Under the pieces are notes generated by a model that saw only the letters and a list, made by a program, of their open reading frames with translations, was not told the DNA's origin and did not search any database. 5,514 nt of DNA, from NCBI GenBank assembly GCA_016285335.1, contig JAEEQO010000192.1, forward strand, positions 1 through 5,514, written 5' to 3'. Both the position numbers and the translations under genes were made by a program. The DNA is from Victivallales bacterium (GTDB taxonomy: Bacteria; Verrucomicrobiota; Lentisphaeria; Victivallales; UBA1829). Of this stretch, positions 1 through 5,514 are shown in pieces (the stretch's first letter is position 1; every line of letters begins with the position of its first letter).

Positions 1-1166
1 TCGAGCGATTTGCGCTGTACGTCGAGGATGAAATACAGCACGACTGCGGCGATCAGCAGGAGCGGGAGCAGCACGAGCATCACGCGCGAAAACCACGACG
101 GCCTGTCCGCGTCGGCTTTCTTCCGCCGGATGCGGTCCTGCTTGCGTTTGTTGTTCACGTATTCGGTCTGGATACCGTAGTTCAGGCGGCGGATGGAGAT
201 CGTGTGGACGTCCGGCACGAGGTTGCGGTTCGGCGCGGTGATCTGGCGAAGTTTCCAGATCGCCTCCAGCAGCTCCTCCATGTCGGCGAAGCGCTTTGAT
301 GGCTTCTTCGCCATCATCTTGCGGATGAGGGCGGAAACGGTCGCCGGCAATCCCGGCACGAAGTGTTCCGGCGGCTCCGGCTTCTGGTTGAAATGCTGGT
401 TCGCGAGCGTGCTGATGGAGACCGCGCGGAAGGGCAGGGAGCCGGTGATCATCTGGTAGAGCGTCACGCCGAGGCTGTAGATGTCGCTGCGGGTGTCGAG
501 CGGCTCGCCGGCGAACTGTTCCGGGCTCATGTAAGACGGGCTGCCGGAGATGTCCATGTCCTCGGACCAGTCTTTCTGGTTTATGGCGAGGCCGAGGTCG
601 GTCAGCTTGGCGATGCCGTCGTCGGTGAGCATGATGTTGTCCGGCTTCACGTCGCGGTGGATCAGGCGGCTTTCGTTCCAGGCGTAGTAAAGCGCCTCGG
701 CGACCTGCTGGACGATGTGAAGCGCTTCGTCGATCGGGATGCGCTTTTCGCGTTTGAGGCGCGACTTCAGCGTTTCGCCCTTGATATAGGTCATCGCCAT
801 GTAGCTGTAGCCGTCGTCCTCGCCGACCGCGTAGGACTGCACCAGGTTCACATGGCTGAGCTTGGCGGCTGCGCGAGCCTCGTTCAGGAACGTCGTCACG
901 CCCTTCTCGGTCATGTTCTTGTGAGACAGCACCTTCAGCGCTACCTCGCGTTCCAGCGAGATCTGCTGCGCCAGGAACACGGTCCCCGCGGCCCCCGCGC
1001 CGATCCGGCTCTGGATGATGAAATCGCCGATGATGCAGCCGTTGTCGAACCGCGTGGCGGGGATCGCCACCGTCTTGGCGCATGCCGGGCACACGATGCG
1101 GCCTCCGGCGTCGGATTCGTCGACGGAGATCTGAAAGTGGCAGAAGGGGCAGGCGAAGCGGAGCAT
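1..1166 (-). CDS. Membrane-anchored Hanks-type Ser/Thr protein kinase with N-terminal zinc ribbon (3' end outside window)
   Basis: The frame is open from the ATG at 1164-1166 to the left edge, giving 388 visible residues. Residues 1-40 form a small zinc ribbon with Cys6, Cys9, Cys26 and Cys29 (CPFC and CPAC). The kinase domain covers about 45-310. It has the glycine loop G56-A-G58-A-A-G61-T-V63, ATP-binding Lys78, helix-C Glu96, the catalytic loop HRDVKPDN at 170-177 (Asp172 catalytic), metal-binding DLG at 190-192 in place of DFG, SPE at 214-216, and Asp228 in DIYSLG. All key residues are present, so it should phosphorylate Ser/Thr. A basic linker (about 340-355) precedes one hydrophobic segment (362-381), so the kinase should be cytoplasmic with a sensor or other domain outside the membrane, beyond the window. 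The start is the only plausible one: no in-frame ATG, GTG or TTG lies between the promoter and it. The Shine-Dalgarno is very weak. The substrate is unknown. Confidence 0.93.
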   Translation of the reverse strand, partial: MLRFACPFCHFQISVDESDAGGRIVCPACAKTVAIPATRFDNGCIIGDFIIQSRIGAGAAGTVFLAQQISLEREVALKVLSHKNMTEKGVTTFLNEARAAAKLSHVNLVQSYAVGEDDGYSYMAMTYIKGETLKSRLKREKRIPIDEALHIVQQVAEALYYAWNESRLIHRDVKPDNIMLTDDGIAKLTDLGLAINQKDWSEDMDISGSPSYMSPEQFAGEPLDTRSDIYSLGVTLYQMITGSLPFRAVSISTLANQHFNQKPEPPEHFVPGLPATVSALIRKMMAKKPSKRFADMEELLEAIWKLRQITAPNRNLVPDVHTISIRRLNYGIQTEYVNNKRKQDRIRRKKADADRPSWFSRVMLVLLPLLLIAAVVLYFILDVQRKSL

Positions 1167-1206
1167 GGTCGGGGTTCCGGGGTGGTCGTGAAAACGGGTA
1201 AAAAAT

Positions 1207-1234
1207 AATATAGCATCCCCGCGGACGATTTCAA
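1207..1234 (-). promoter_or_regulatory. Putative sigma70-type promoter of the kinase gene
   Basis: On the minus strand a -35 box TTGAAA (1229-1234) is followed after 16 bp by a -10 box TATATT (1207-1212). A TG one base upstream makes an extended -10. Transcription would begin near 1200, leaving a leader of about 34 nt before the kinase ATG. The stretch is AT-rich against GC-rich surroundings. It suggests the kinase can be transcribed independently of the FAD gene that lies upstream on the same strand. I see no GC hairpin with a T-run in the 115-bp gap, so read-through from that gene is also possible. Confidence 0.55.
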
Positions 1235-1281
1235 ACGGGATTCGGACTTTTATTCTTTAATTTATGAAGTGCACGAAAATA

Positions 1282-2868
1282 TTATTGCGGACGTTTCGCC
1301 AGTGCGGCGTCGGCGGTGTGCAGGCCGTCCACGGCAGCGGAGACGATTCCGCCCGCGAATCCCGCGCCTTCGCCGCAGAAATAGAGGCCGTCCACGCTCG
1401 ACTTGTACGTCACGCGGTCGCGGTCGAACCGGACCGGGCTGGACACGTGCGTCTCGCCGCCGATCATCACGCCGTTTGCCAGGAATCCCGGCATGATCCT
1501 GTCGAAGTGCACGAGCGCGCGGCGGAGCGAAGCCGTGACGGGCGCGGGCATGAGTTCATCGAGACGGGCGGGCGCAAGCCCGAAATGGTAGGACGTTTCA
1601 GCAGGGAGACGTCCGGTTTTTCCGTTCAGGAAATCGCGCGCGGTCTGGGCAGGGGCTGTGCATCCGCCGCCGCCCGCCTGCGCGAGGCTGACTTCGAGGC
1701 GGTCGAGGAAGCCGAATGCGTCGCCGGGCGTGGAAAACGTGCCGGCGGGGATCGTGGTGATGAGCGCGGCGTTTGCAAACTTGCCGTCGCGGGCGGCGTT
1801 GCTCATGCCGTTGGTCGAAAGATGATCGGCGTCCGTCACCGCCGCGATGATCTCGCCGCCCGGGCACATGCAGAAACTCGCCGCGCCGTCGATGCGCCCG
1901 TCCTGCGTGGGGCGGCTCACGATCTGGTACGGGGCCGCGCCGACGGAATCCGGCGGGACCGCCATGCCGTACTGCGCGGCGTTGATGAACGCCTGCGGAT
2001 GCTCGATGCGGATGCCGACCTGGAAGCCCTTCATGGACGAGGCGACGCGACCGAACAGCGTGCGCGTGAACGCGCGGGCGCTGTGCCCGGCCGCCGTGAT
2101 TACCACGTCCGATTCGAGCGTGTCGCCGTTTGCCAGCTTCACGCCGCGGCATCTGCCGTCGCGGATCAGGAGCTCGTCCACGCGCGAGTCCCAGCGGAAC
2201 GTTCCGCCGAGCTGCCTGATCTTTTCGCGGAGAGCGGCGATGATTCCCGGCAGACGGTCGGACCCGAGGTGCGGATGGCTGAAATACGTGATCGACGGGT
2301 CCGCGCCGCATTCGACCAGAGTTTCGAGCACGAACATCACGGCGGGCTCGTGGATGCGCGTGAAAAGTTTGCCGTCGGACCAGGTCCCCGCGCCGCCTTC
2401 GCCGTACAGGTAATTGCTTTCGGGATCGGGTACGCGCGAGGCGCGAAACGCCTCGATGTCGCGTCTGCGGCGGTCCACGTCGCGGCCGCGTTCCAGCACG
2501 ACCGGCGCGCATCCGGCACGCGCCAGCACGAGCGCGGCGAAAAGCCCGGCGGGGCCCGCTCCGACCACAAGCGGATTCCTTAGAGAGGTCTTCCCCTCGA
2601 ACGGACGGTAGATTTCGCGCGGGACATACGGCTTCACGTTCGGTCCGTCGACCGGACACACGCCTTCCGCCAGGTCCGCATCCACGCGGTACAGCAGCGC
2701 CACGGCGGGTTTCTTCCGTGCGTCGATGCTTTTCCGCACGATGCGGTAACCGCGCACATCCTCCGTGCGGACGCGTGCGGCGCGGGCGATGAGCGGCGCG
2801 AGTTCGCGGTCGATGCCGGGTCCGGCTTTTGCGGCGGGGACCGGAGGCAGATCTATTGTAATGGTCAT
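1282..2868 (-). CDS. FAD-dependent dehydrogenase of the uncharacterised COG2509 family
   Basis: This is a complete 528-residue flavoprotein. Residues 1-95 form the family's small N-terminal domain, with the typical block RKSIDARKKP (45-54). The FAD-binding Rossmann fold begins at about 98, with GAGPAG at 103-108 and the ribose-binding acidic residue Glu126 in VVLERG. The family block GGAGTWSDGKL follows at 158-168. Later family-like blocks are CMCPGG (333-338), GGGGCTAPAQ (399-408), ETHVSSPVR (472-480) and the FAD-contacting C-terminal motif GEGAGFAGGI (499-508). The length fits the family. It is probably a soluble NAD(P)H- or substrate-linked oxidoreductase; the physiological substrate of this family is not established. 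The start gives a normal N-terminus, but no clear Shine-Dalgarno precedes it. It is divergent from the S41-like gene across a 372-bp region. Other long frames over the same bases are codon-bias shadows. Confidence 0.93.
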   Translation of the reverse strand: MTITIDLPPVPAAKAGPGIDRELAPLIARAARVRTEDVRGYRIVRKSIDARKKPAVALLYRVDADLAEGVCPVDGPNVKPYVPREIYRPFEGKTSLRNPLVVGAGPAGLFAALVLARAGCAPVVLERGRDVDRRRRDIEAFRASRVPDPESNYLYGEGGAGTWSDGKLFTRIHEPAVMFVLETLVECGADPSITYFSHPHLGSDRLPGIIAALREKIRQLGGTFRWDSRVDELLIRDGRCRGVKLANGDTLESDVVITAAGHSARAFTRTLFGRVASSMKGFQVGIRIEHPQAFINAAQYGMAVPPDSVGAAPYQIVSRPTQDGRIDGAASFCMCPGGEIIAAVTDADHLSTNGMSNAARDGKFANAALITTIPAGTFSTPGDAFGFLDRLEVSLAQAGGGGCTAPAQTARDFLNGKTGRLPAETSYHFGLAPARLDELMPAPVTASLRRALVHFDRIMPGFLANGVMIGGETHVSSPVRFDRDRVTYKSSVDGLYFCGEGAGFAGGIVSAAVDGLHTADAALAKRPQ

Positions 2869-2913
2869 GGGCGGAAGAAATGAGTTGGAGGCGGGCGGGC
2901 GGACGCCCTGTTG

Positions 2914-2919
2914 ATCATA
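2914..2919 (-). promoter_or_regulatory. Candidate -10 box for the FAD dehydrogenase gene
   Basis: The minus strand reads TATGAT here, one mismatch from TATAAT, immediately outside the left end of the long inverted repeat. Transcription would start near 2907 and give a leader of about 38 nt. The start of that leader would include a small GC hairpin (GGGC, loop of four, GCCC; 2897-2908). I cannot find a convincing -35 box 16-18 bp upstream, where the sequence is the repeat arm. The call therefore rests on the -10 match and position only. A protein bound to the repeat could help to recruit polymerase. Confidence 0.3.
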
Positions 2920-3092
2920 TTCAGGTTACCTCTAAAAATTTGTTTTCGGCGGCTTTTCGCGTCTGGTCAAAGCCCAATTAGTAAGATTTTCGGTGGTTAC
3001 CTTCAGGTAGCCACGCTCAAATCTTCCTGCATTGTCTTGTTTGCCCATACGCTGAAAATCCCATCCGATCGAATTTTTAGAGATACCCTTCA
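2920..3092. repeat. Long imperfect inverted repeat (about 173 bp) in the divergent intergenic region
   Basis: The reverse complement of 2920-3002 aligns with 3005-3092 over nearly its whole length: about 63 of 83 positions match by hand, with a few short gaps. Shared blocks from the centre outward are AGGTARCCAC, AAATCTT, ATTG, TTTG, ACGC, GAAAA, CCGA and the perfect 11-mer AATTTTTAGAG (3072-3082, reverse complement at 2930-2940). Weaker similarity may continue outward to about 2905 and 3112. The region 2911-3180 is about 40 % GC by hand count, clearly lower than the flanking genes. The element sits between divergent genes, so it is unlikely to be a terminator. It could be a MITE- or REPIN-like mobile element, a duplicated inverted promoter/operator, or a structured RNA. 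I see no transposase or clear target-site duplication. Confidence 0.8.
2993..3014. promoter_or_regulatory. 22-bp palindrome at the centre of the long inverted repeat, possible operator
   Basis: The arms GTGGTTACCT (2993-3002) and AGGTAGCCAC (3005-3014) are reverse complements at 9 of 10 positions, separated by TC. The single mismatch would be a G-U wobble in plus-strand RNA. This size and symmetry fit the site of a dimeric regulator placed between two divergent genes. It could equally be the apex of a hairpin formed by the larger repeat. A related half-site, TTCAGGTTACC, lies at 2920-2930 and matches TTCAGGTAGCC (3002-3012) at 9 of 11 positions, so the motif occurs more than once. The binding protein is unknown. 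Confidence 0.5.
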
Positions 3093-3138
3093 GTCAGATA
3101 ATTTACAGCGCATTTTTCCAAAAATCAACTGAACGCGC

Positions 3139-3168
3139 TTGAAAAACCGGAAAACAAAGCGATATTAG
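3139..3168 (+). promoter_or_regulatory. Candidate promoter of the S41-like gene
   Basis: TTGAAA (3139-3144) is followed after 18 bp by TATTAG (3163-3168), in an AT-rich stretch. TATAAA at 3169-3174 is an alternative -10, but it has no good -35 at normal spacing. Transcription would start near 3175, giving a leader of about 65 nt. A second possible -10, GATAAT at 3097-3102, lies just outside the right end of the inverted repeat, in a position comparable to the TATGAT outside its left end. I cannot decide between them from the sequence. Confidence 0.35.
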
Positions 3169-3226
3169 TATAAAACGATATCCGCGGCGTTCGACCTTTC
3201 CTGTGCCGCACCAACCTCTTATTGAT

Positions 3227-3230
3227 GGAG
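3227..3230 (+). promoter_or_regulatory. Ribosome-binding site of the S41-like gene
   Basis: GGAG lies 10 nt before the ATG at 3241. This is slightly longer than the usual spacing. It is the clearest Shine-Dalgarno-like sequence before any gene in the window, and it supports the start that gives the predicted protein a proper signal peptide. Confidence 0.5.
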
Positions 3231-3240
3231 CCCGATCCCT

Positions 3241-4116
3241 ATGAAACCGCTTTCTTTCGCCGCTGCGATCTGCCTGGCGGCTTTCCCGGCCTTGTTTGCG
3301 CTTGCGGACGATGAACCCGCCCGCACGATCCCCGAGCTCACCCTGAAAGAACGCGTCGAAGACCTGCTGGAGGCGATCGAGGACGAAGCGCCGGAGATCT
3401 ACCGCCGGATGAACGAGCTTCCGCGCGAGGAAGCGCTCGCGCGCGTTATGCGTGCTCTGGACAGCGGCGTGATCCCGGCGTCCGCCGCGGCATCCGGTGC
3501 GCCTGGACGGCAGGTCCAGCCGCAAGAGAGCGATTCCCGCCAATATCCGGTGTTCGGGCTCACGGACCGCTTGTTCCCGTATCTCCGCTTCGATGTCCTG
3601 ACGCGGGCACACGCGGAAAAAGCCGCGAAGGACATGAAAGACCTGACACGGGAAAAAGTCCCCGCCGGCCTGGTTTTTGATTTGCGTGAAACGCGTGGCG
3701 GCGAGGTCGAATCCGTGGACATGCTGTCGGAAGCCGTCTGCAAGCTTAACTGTCCGGTCATGGTGCTGGTCTCCGGCAGGACGAAAGGCGCGGGCGAACT
3801 TCTGGCGGCGGTCCTGCGGCGCGACTGCGGAGCCGTCCTGATCGGGACGGAGACAGCAGGTTCCATCTTCCCCGTCAAACGCATCACGGTGAACGACGTC
3901 GGCTGGTTCGTGCCCATTCCTCCGGCGGGTTTTTCCGGGATCTCCCCGTATGCCCTGAAGCCCGATCTGGAGAAGGATTCCGATGCGCGCCTGAGCTATG
4001 ACGAACTGAAGGAAAATCCGAATAAGATCGACGGCGATCCCGTGCTGCGTCTGGCCTCCGACCTGCTGACTGTGAAGGCCGCGGTCAAGCCTGCGGAGCA
4101 GCCCCCGGCGCAGTGA
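3241..4116 (+). CDS. Secreted S41 (C-terminal processing peptidase) family protein, apparently lacking the catalytic Ser and Lys
   Basis: The 291-residue protein begins with a signal peptide: Lys2, a hydrophobic core to about residue 21, and cleavage after Ala-Leu-Ala22. It should be exported. A helical N-terminal part (about 27-75) and a Pro/Gln-rich linker (78-100) precede an S41-like core (about 112-275). The core contains YLRFDVLTRAHAEKAAKDM (114-132), DLRETRGG (147-154, the family DLR-x-x-x-GG), GRTKGAGELLAAVL (179-192), AVLIGTETAG (198-207) and the closing DGDPVLRLASDLL (264-276). In active S41 peptidases the nucleophile is the first Ser of SASE, and the base is a Lys 25 residues later. 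Here these align without gaps to Gly183 and Ser208. No PDZ domain is visible, and the protein is shorter than typical CtpA/Prc enzymes. It is probably a non-proteolytic binding protein, which is inference. Its last 32 bp overlap the convergent gene. Confidence 0.8.
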   Translation: MKPLSFAAAICLAAFPALFALADDEPARTIPELTLKERVEDLLEAIEDEAPEIYRRMNELPREEALARVMRALDSGVIPASAAASGAPGRQVQPQESDSRQYPVFGLTDRLFPYLRFDVLTRAHAEKAAKDMKDLTREKVPAGLVFDLRETRGGEVESVDMLSEAVCKLNCPVMVLVSGRTKGAGELLAAVLRRDCGAVLIGTETAGSIFPVKRITVNDVGWFVPIPPAGFSGISPYALKPDLEKDSDARLSYDELKENPNKIDGDPVLRLASDLLTVKAAVKPAEQPPAQ

Positions 4117-4903
4117 CCGCCGGAGTCTCCGGTTCGGCAGCGGGCGCGGCTTCTGTTTTTACCTCATTTGAGGGCGCGGCGGCGTCCGTTCTCTGCACGG
4201 ATTCCGCGGGCGGTTTCGCTTTGTCCGTCTCTTCTTCCGGCGGCGGATCGCAGCCTTTCAGGATGAACGAGATGATGCCCACGATGATGACGACGGGCAG
4301 GACGAAATGCACCAGCAGGGCGTGGAAACTTTCGGCGTTGCGCCATTCTTTCAGCATCTCCGGGTGCGCGGCCAGAAACGTCTCATGATATTTCATCAGG
4401 TCGGCGAGCCCGGCCTCGCGGAACGGTTCCAGGGCGGGATCGCGGTCCGCGGCGGCCCCGACCATGCGGCGCCCGGCCTCAGCGTTTTCCGGCTTTTCGG
4501 AGTGTTCCAGCACCTTGCCGAGGATCATCAGGTGGACGGGATACTTCAGGAACCGCGGATGGAACGGCTCCGGCATGCGGAGTTCCACGTATTCGAGCAG
4601 AGGCTTGATCTTGTCGAGCTTGACGCAGCCGTTCAGAAAACGCGAGAAGTTGAGCGACTGGCTGCGGCGGACGATCAGTCCGAAGATGCCGACCAGAAGG
4701 ATATATCCGGCGGCGGCGAGTCCGAAATACTGCAGCCGGTCCTGCGCGGCCGGGGTGTTGTGAAGCGCCTTGTTGAGGGCGAAAGCGGTCACGGCGGCCA
4801 GATAGACCGCACCGATCGCGAGCGAGACGGCGAGCTTGTGCGAACACCGGTAGCGGAATCGTTTCAGTTCGTCGCGTGTGAAAAGGGGCGTGTTTTCTGC
4901 CAT
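4085..4903 (-). CDS. Predicted three-helix membrane protein of unknown function
   Basis: I do not recognise the family. From the ATG at 4901-4903 the protein has 272 residues. A charged N-terminus (1-22) is followed by two hydrophobic segments (about 24-43 and 59-78) forming a hairpin. A largely helical domain of about 115 residues comes next (80-194), then a third hydrophobic segment (about 195-215). The tail (219-272) is rich in Pro, Ala and Glu and looks disordered. By the positive-inside rule the N-terminus and middle domain are probably cytoplasmic and the tail outside. An upstream in-frame ATG at 5003-5005 would add 34 Ser/Ala-rich residues and overlap the preceding gene by 59 bp. I prefer 4903, which leaves a 43-bp gap, although its Shine-Dalgarno is weak. 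It probably shares an operon with the gene at 4947-5514. Its 3' end overlaps the S41-like gene. Confidence 0.75.
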   Translation of the reverse strand: MAENTPLFTRDELKRFRYRCSHKLAVSLAIGAVYLAAVTAFALNKALHNTPAAQDRLQYFGLAAAGYILLVGIFGLIVRRSQSLNFSRFLNGCVKLDKIKPLLEYVELRMPEPFHPRFLKYPVHLMILGKVLEHSEKPENAEAGRRMVGAAADRDPALEPFREAGLADLMKYHETFLAAHPEMLKEWRNAESFHALLVHFVLPVVIIVGIISFILKGCDPPPEEETDKAKPPAESVQRTDAAAPSNEVKTEAAPAAEPETPAVTAPGAAPQA

Positions 4904-4946
4904 GGTCGGGAAGTCTTCTGTTGCGGCATGGTTTGCGGATGCGGCG

Positions 4947-5514
4947 TCACTTCCCGCCGTACTTGACGCCGGAGAGCTCTTCAAGTCCCTTCCGGACTTC
5001 CTCAACGAGCTCCGGCGGGATCTCGTTGAGCGTGCCGGGCGTCAGATAACGCACCTGGATGTCCTGGATCTTCGCGAGGCGTTCTTCGGACATGGGACGG
5101 TCTTTCAGGAGCAGACAGTGCAGGACCTCGTCGTCTTTGAGTCCGTTTTCCTCCACGATGGCATTCGTCATCTTACGAACCTGTTCTTCCGTGTAGCGTT
5201 CCCGTCCGAGGCGGAGGAAGAGCGCGAACGCCTGTTTCTGCTTCGCCGCGGAGATGACCTTGCCCCGCTTGCGGAGGTCGGCCTCGAACCGGGCTCCCAT
5301 CTCCTGCGCCGTGTGGACCAGAATCTCCCGGCGGAGCGCTACGGCGACCTGATCGACCAGCTCCTCATGGTCGTCCGTGACCACGATCCCGGCGGCAAGC
5401 CCCTTGAACTCGGGATGGCGTTTCGTCCACCACGCGTAGAAATCGGCGTAGACCGGCTCCATGGCGCGGAGAAATGTCTCGGATTCGAGTACGGCGGCAA
5501 GGCCGGCGGCGGTC
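4947..5514 (-). CDS. Soluble helical protein of unknown function (5' end outside window)
   Basis: The frame is open from the right edge to the TGA at 4947-4949, giving 188 visible residues. An internal ATG (5460-5462) would give 171 residues. It has no Shine-Dalgarno, and the 17 codons before it read as ordinary coding sequence (TAAGLAAVLESETFLRA), so the real start is probably outside the window. The protein is rich in charged helical segments. It has an aromatic cluster (FYAWWTKRHPEF) near visible residues 25-36, no signal peptide in the visible part, no membrane segment and no cysteine motif, so it is probably cytoplasmic. I recognise no domain. It lies 43 bp upstream of the membrane-protein gene on the same strand, and the two are likely co-transcribed. 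Confidence 0.7.
   Translation of the reverse strand, partial: TAAGLAAVLESETFLRAMEPVYADFYAWWTKRHPEFKGLAAGIVVTDDHEELVDQVAVALRREILVHTAQEMGARFEADLRKRGKVISAAKQKQAFALFLRLGRERYTEEQVRKMTNAIVEENGLKDDEVLHCLLLKDRPMSEERLAKIQDIQVRYLTPGTLNEIPPELVEEVRKGLEELSGVKYGGK

Noticed and set aside
363..1208. A 281-codon plus-strand open frame opposite the kinase.
   Set aside because: The translation is low-complexity (Ala/Val/Arg/His-rich). The minus-strand frame encodes every conserved kinase motif, so this is an antisense shadow.
1264..2583. A 439-codon open frame on the plus strand opposite the FAD dehydrogenase, and a 353-codon minus-strand frame at 1598-2659.
   Set aside because: Both are shadows caused by GC-rich codon bias. 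Their translations are Arg/Ala/Val-rich with no family motifs, whereas the 528-residue minus-strand frame carries a full set of flavoprotein motifs.
2905..3112. An integron attC site or a Rho-independent terminator.
   Set aside because: The ends lack the expected attC core boxes and no integrase or cassette is present. A terminator makes no sense between two divergent genes, and there is no GC stem followed by a T-run.
2911..3132. A 73-codon plus-strand frame across the inverted repeat.
   Set aside because: It starts with TTG and has no ribosome-binding site. It spans two inverted copies of one repeat, so its residues cannot reflect a single conserved protein.
4120..4132. The palindrome CCGGAG-T-CTCCGG as a terminator for the S41-like gene.
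   Set aside because: No T-run follows on either strand, the loop would be too small for the full stem, and it lies within the coding sequence of the opposite gene.
4904..5005. An upstream ATG that would extend the membrane protein by 34 residues.
   Set aside because: The extension is Ser/Ala-rich, overlaps the preceding gene by 59 bp and lies before an N-terminus (MAENTPLF) that looks natural.

Overview
The window is a GC-rich stretch of a bacterial chromosome with five protein genes and one AT-richer intergenic region. Four genes lie on the minus strand and one on the plus strand. I see no rRNA, tRNA, CRISPR array, insertion sequence or transposase. A Ser/Thr kinase with an N-terminal zinc ribbon, a degenerate S41-type secreted protein and mostly weak ribosome-binding sites would fit the PVC superphylum (for example Lentisphaerae/Victivallales or Verrucomicrobia). 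That placement is inference, not proof.

Layout. Bases 1-1166 (minus) encode a membrane-anchored Hanks-type Ser/Thr protein kinase whose C-terminal sensor part runs off the left edge. A good sigma70-like promoter lies just upstream (1207-1234). Bases 1282-2868 (minus) encode a complete FAD-dependent dehydrogenase of the uncharacterised COG2509 type. Bases 2869-3240 are a non-coding divergent promoter region. It contains a long imperfect inverted repeat (2920-3092, arms about 75 % identical by hand alignment) with a nearly perfect 22-bp palindrome at its centre (2993-3014). Bases 3241-4116 (plus) encode a secreted S41 (C-terminal processing peptidase) homologue in which both catalytic positions appear to be replaced. 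Bases 4085-4903 (minus) encode a three-helix membrane protein of unknown function whose 3' end overlaps the S41-like gene by 32 bp. Bases 4947-5514 (minus) hold the 3' part of a soluble helical protein of unknown function, probably in one operon with the membrane protein.

The genes do not form an obvious pathway. The points most worth a second look are the large palindromic element between the divergent genes, the apparently catalytically dead S41 homologue, and the zinc-ribbon plus kinase plus membrane-anchor architecture. I found no convincing defence, secretion or biosynthetic system in this window.
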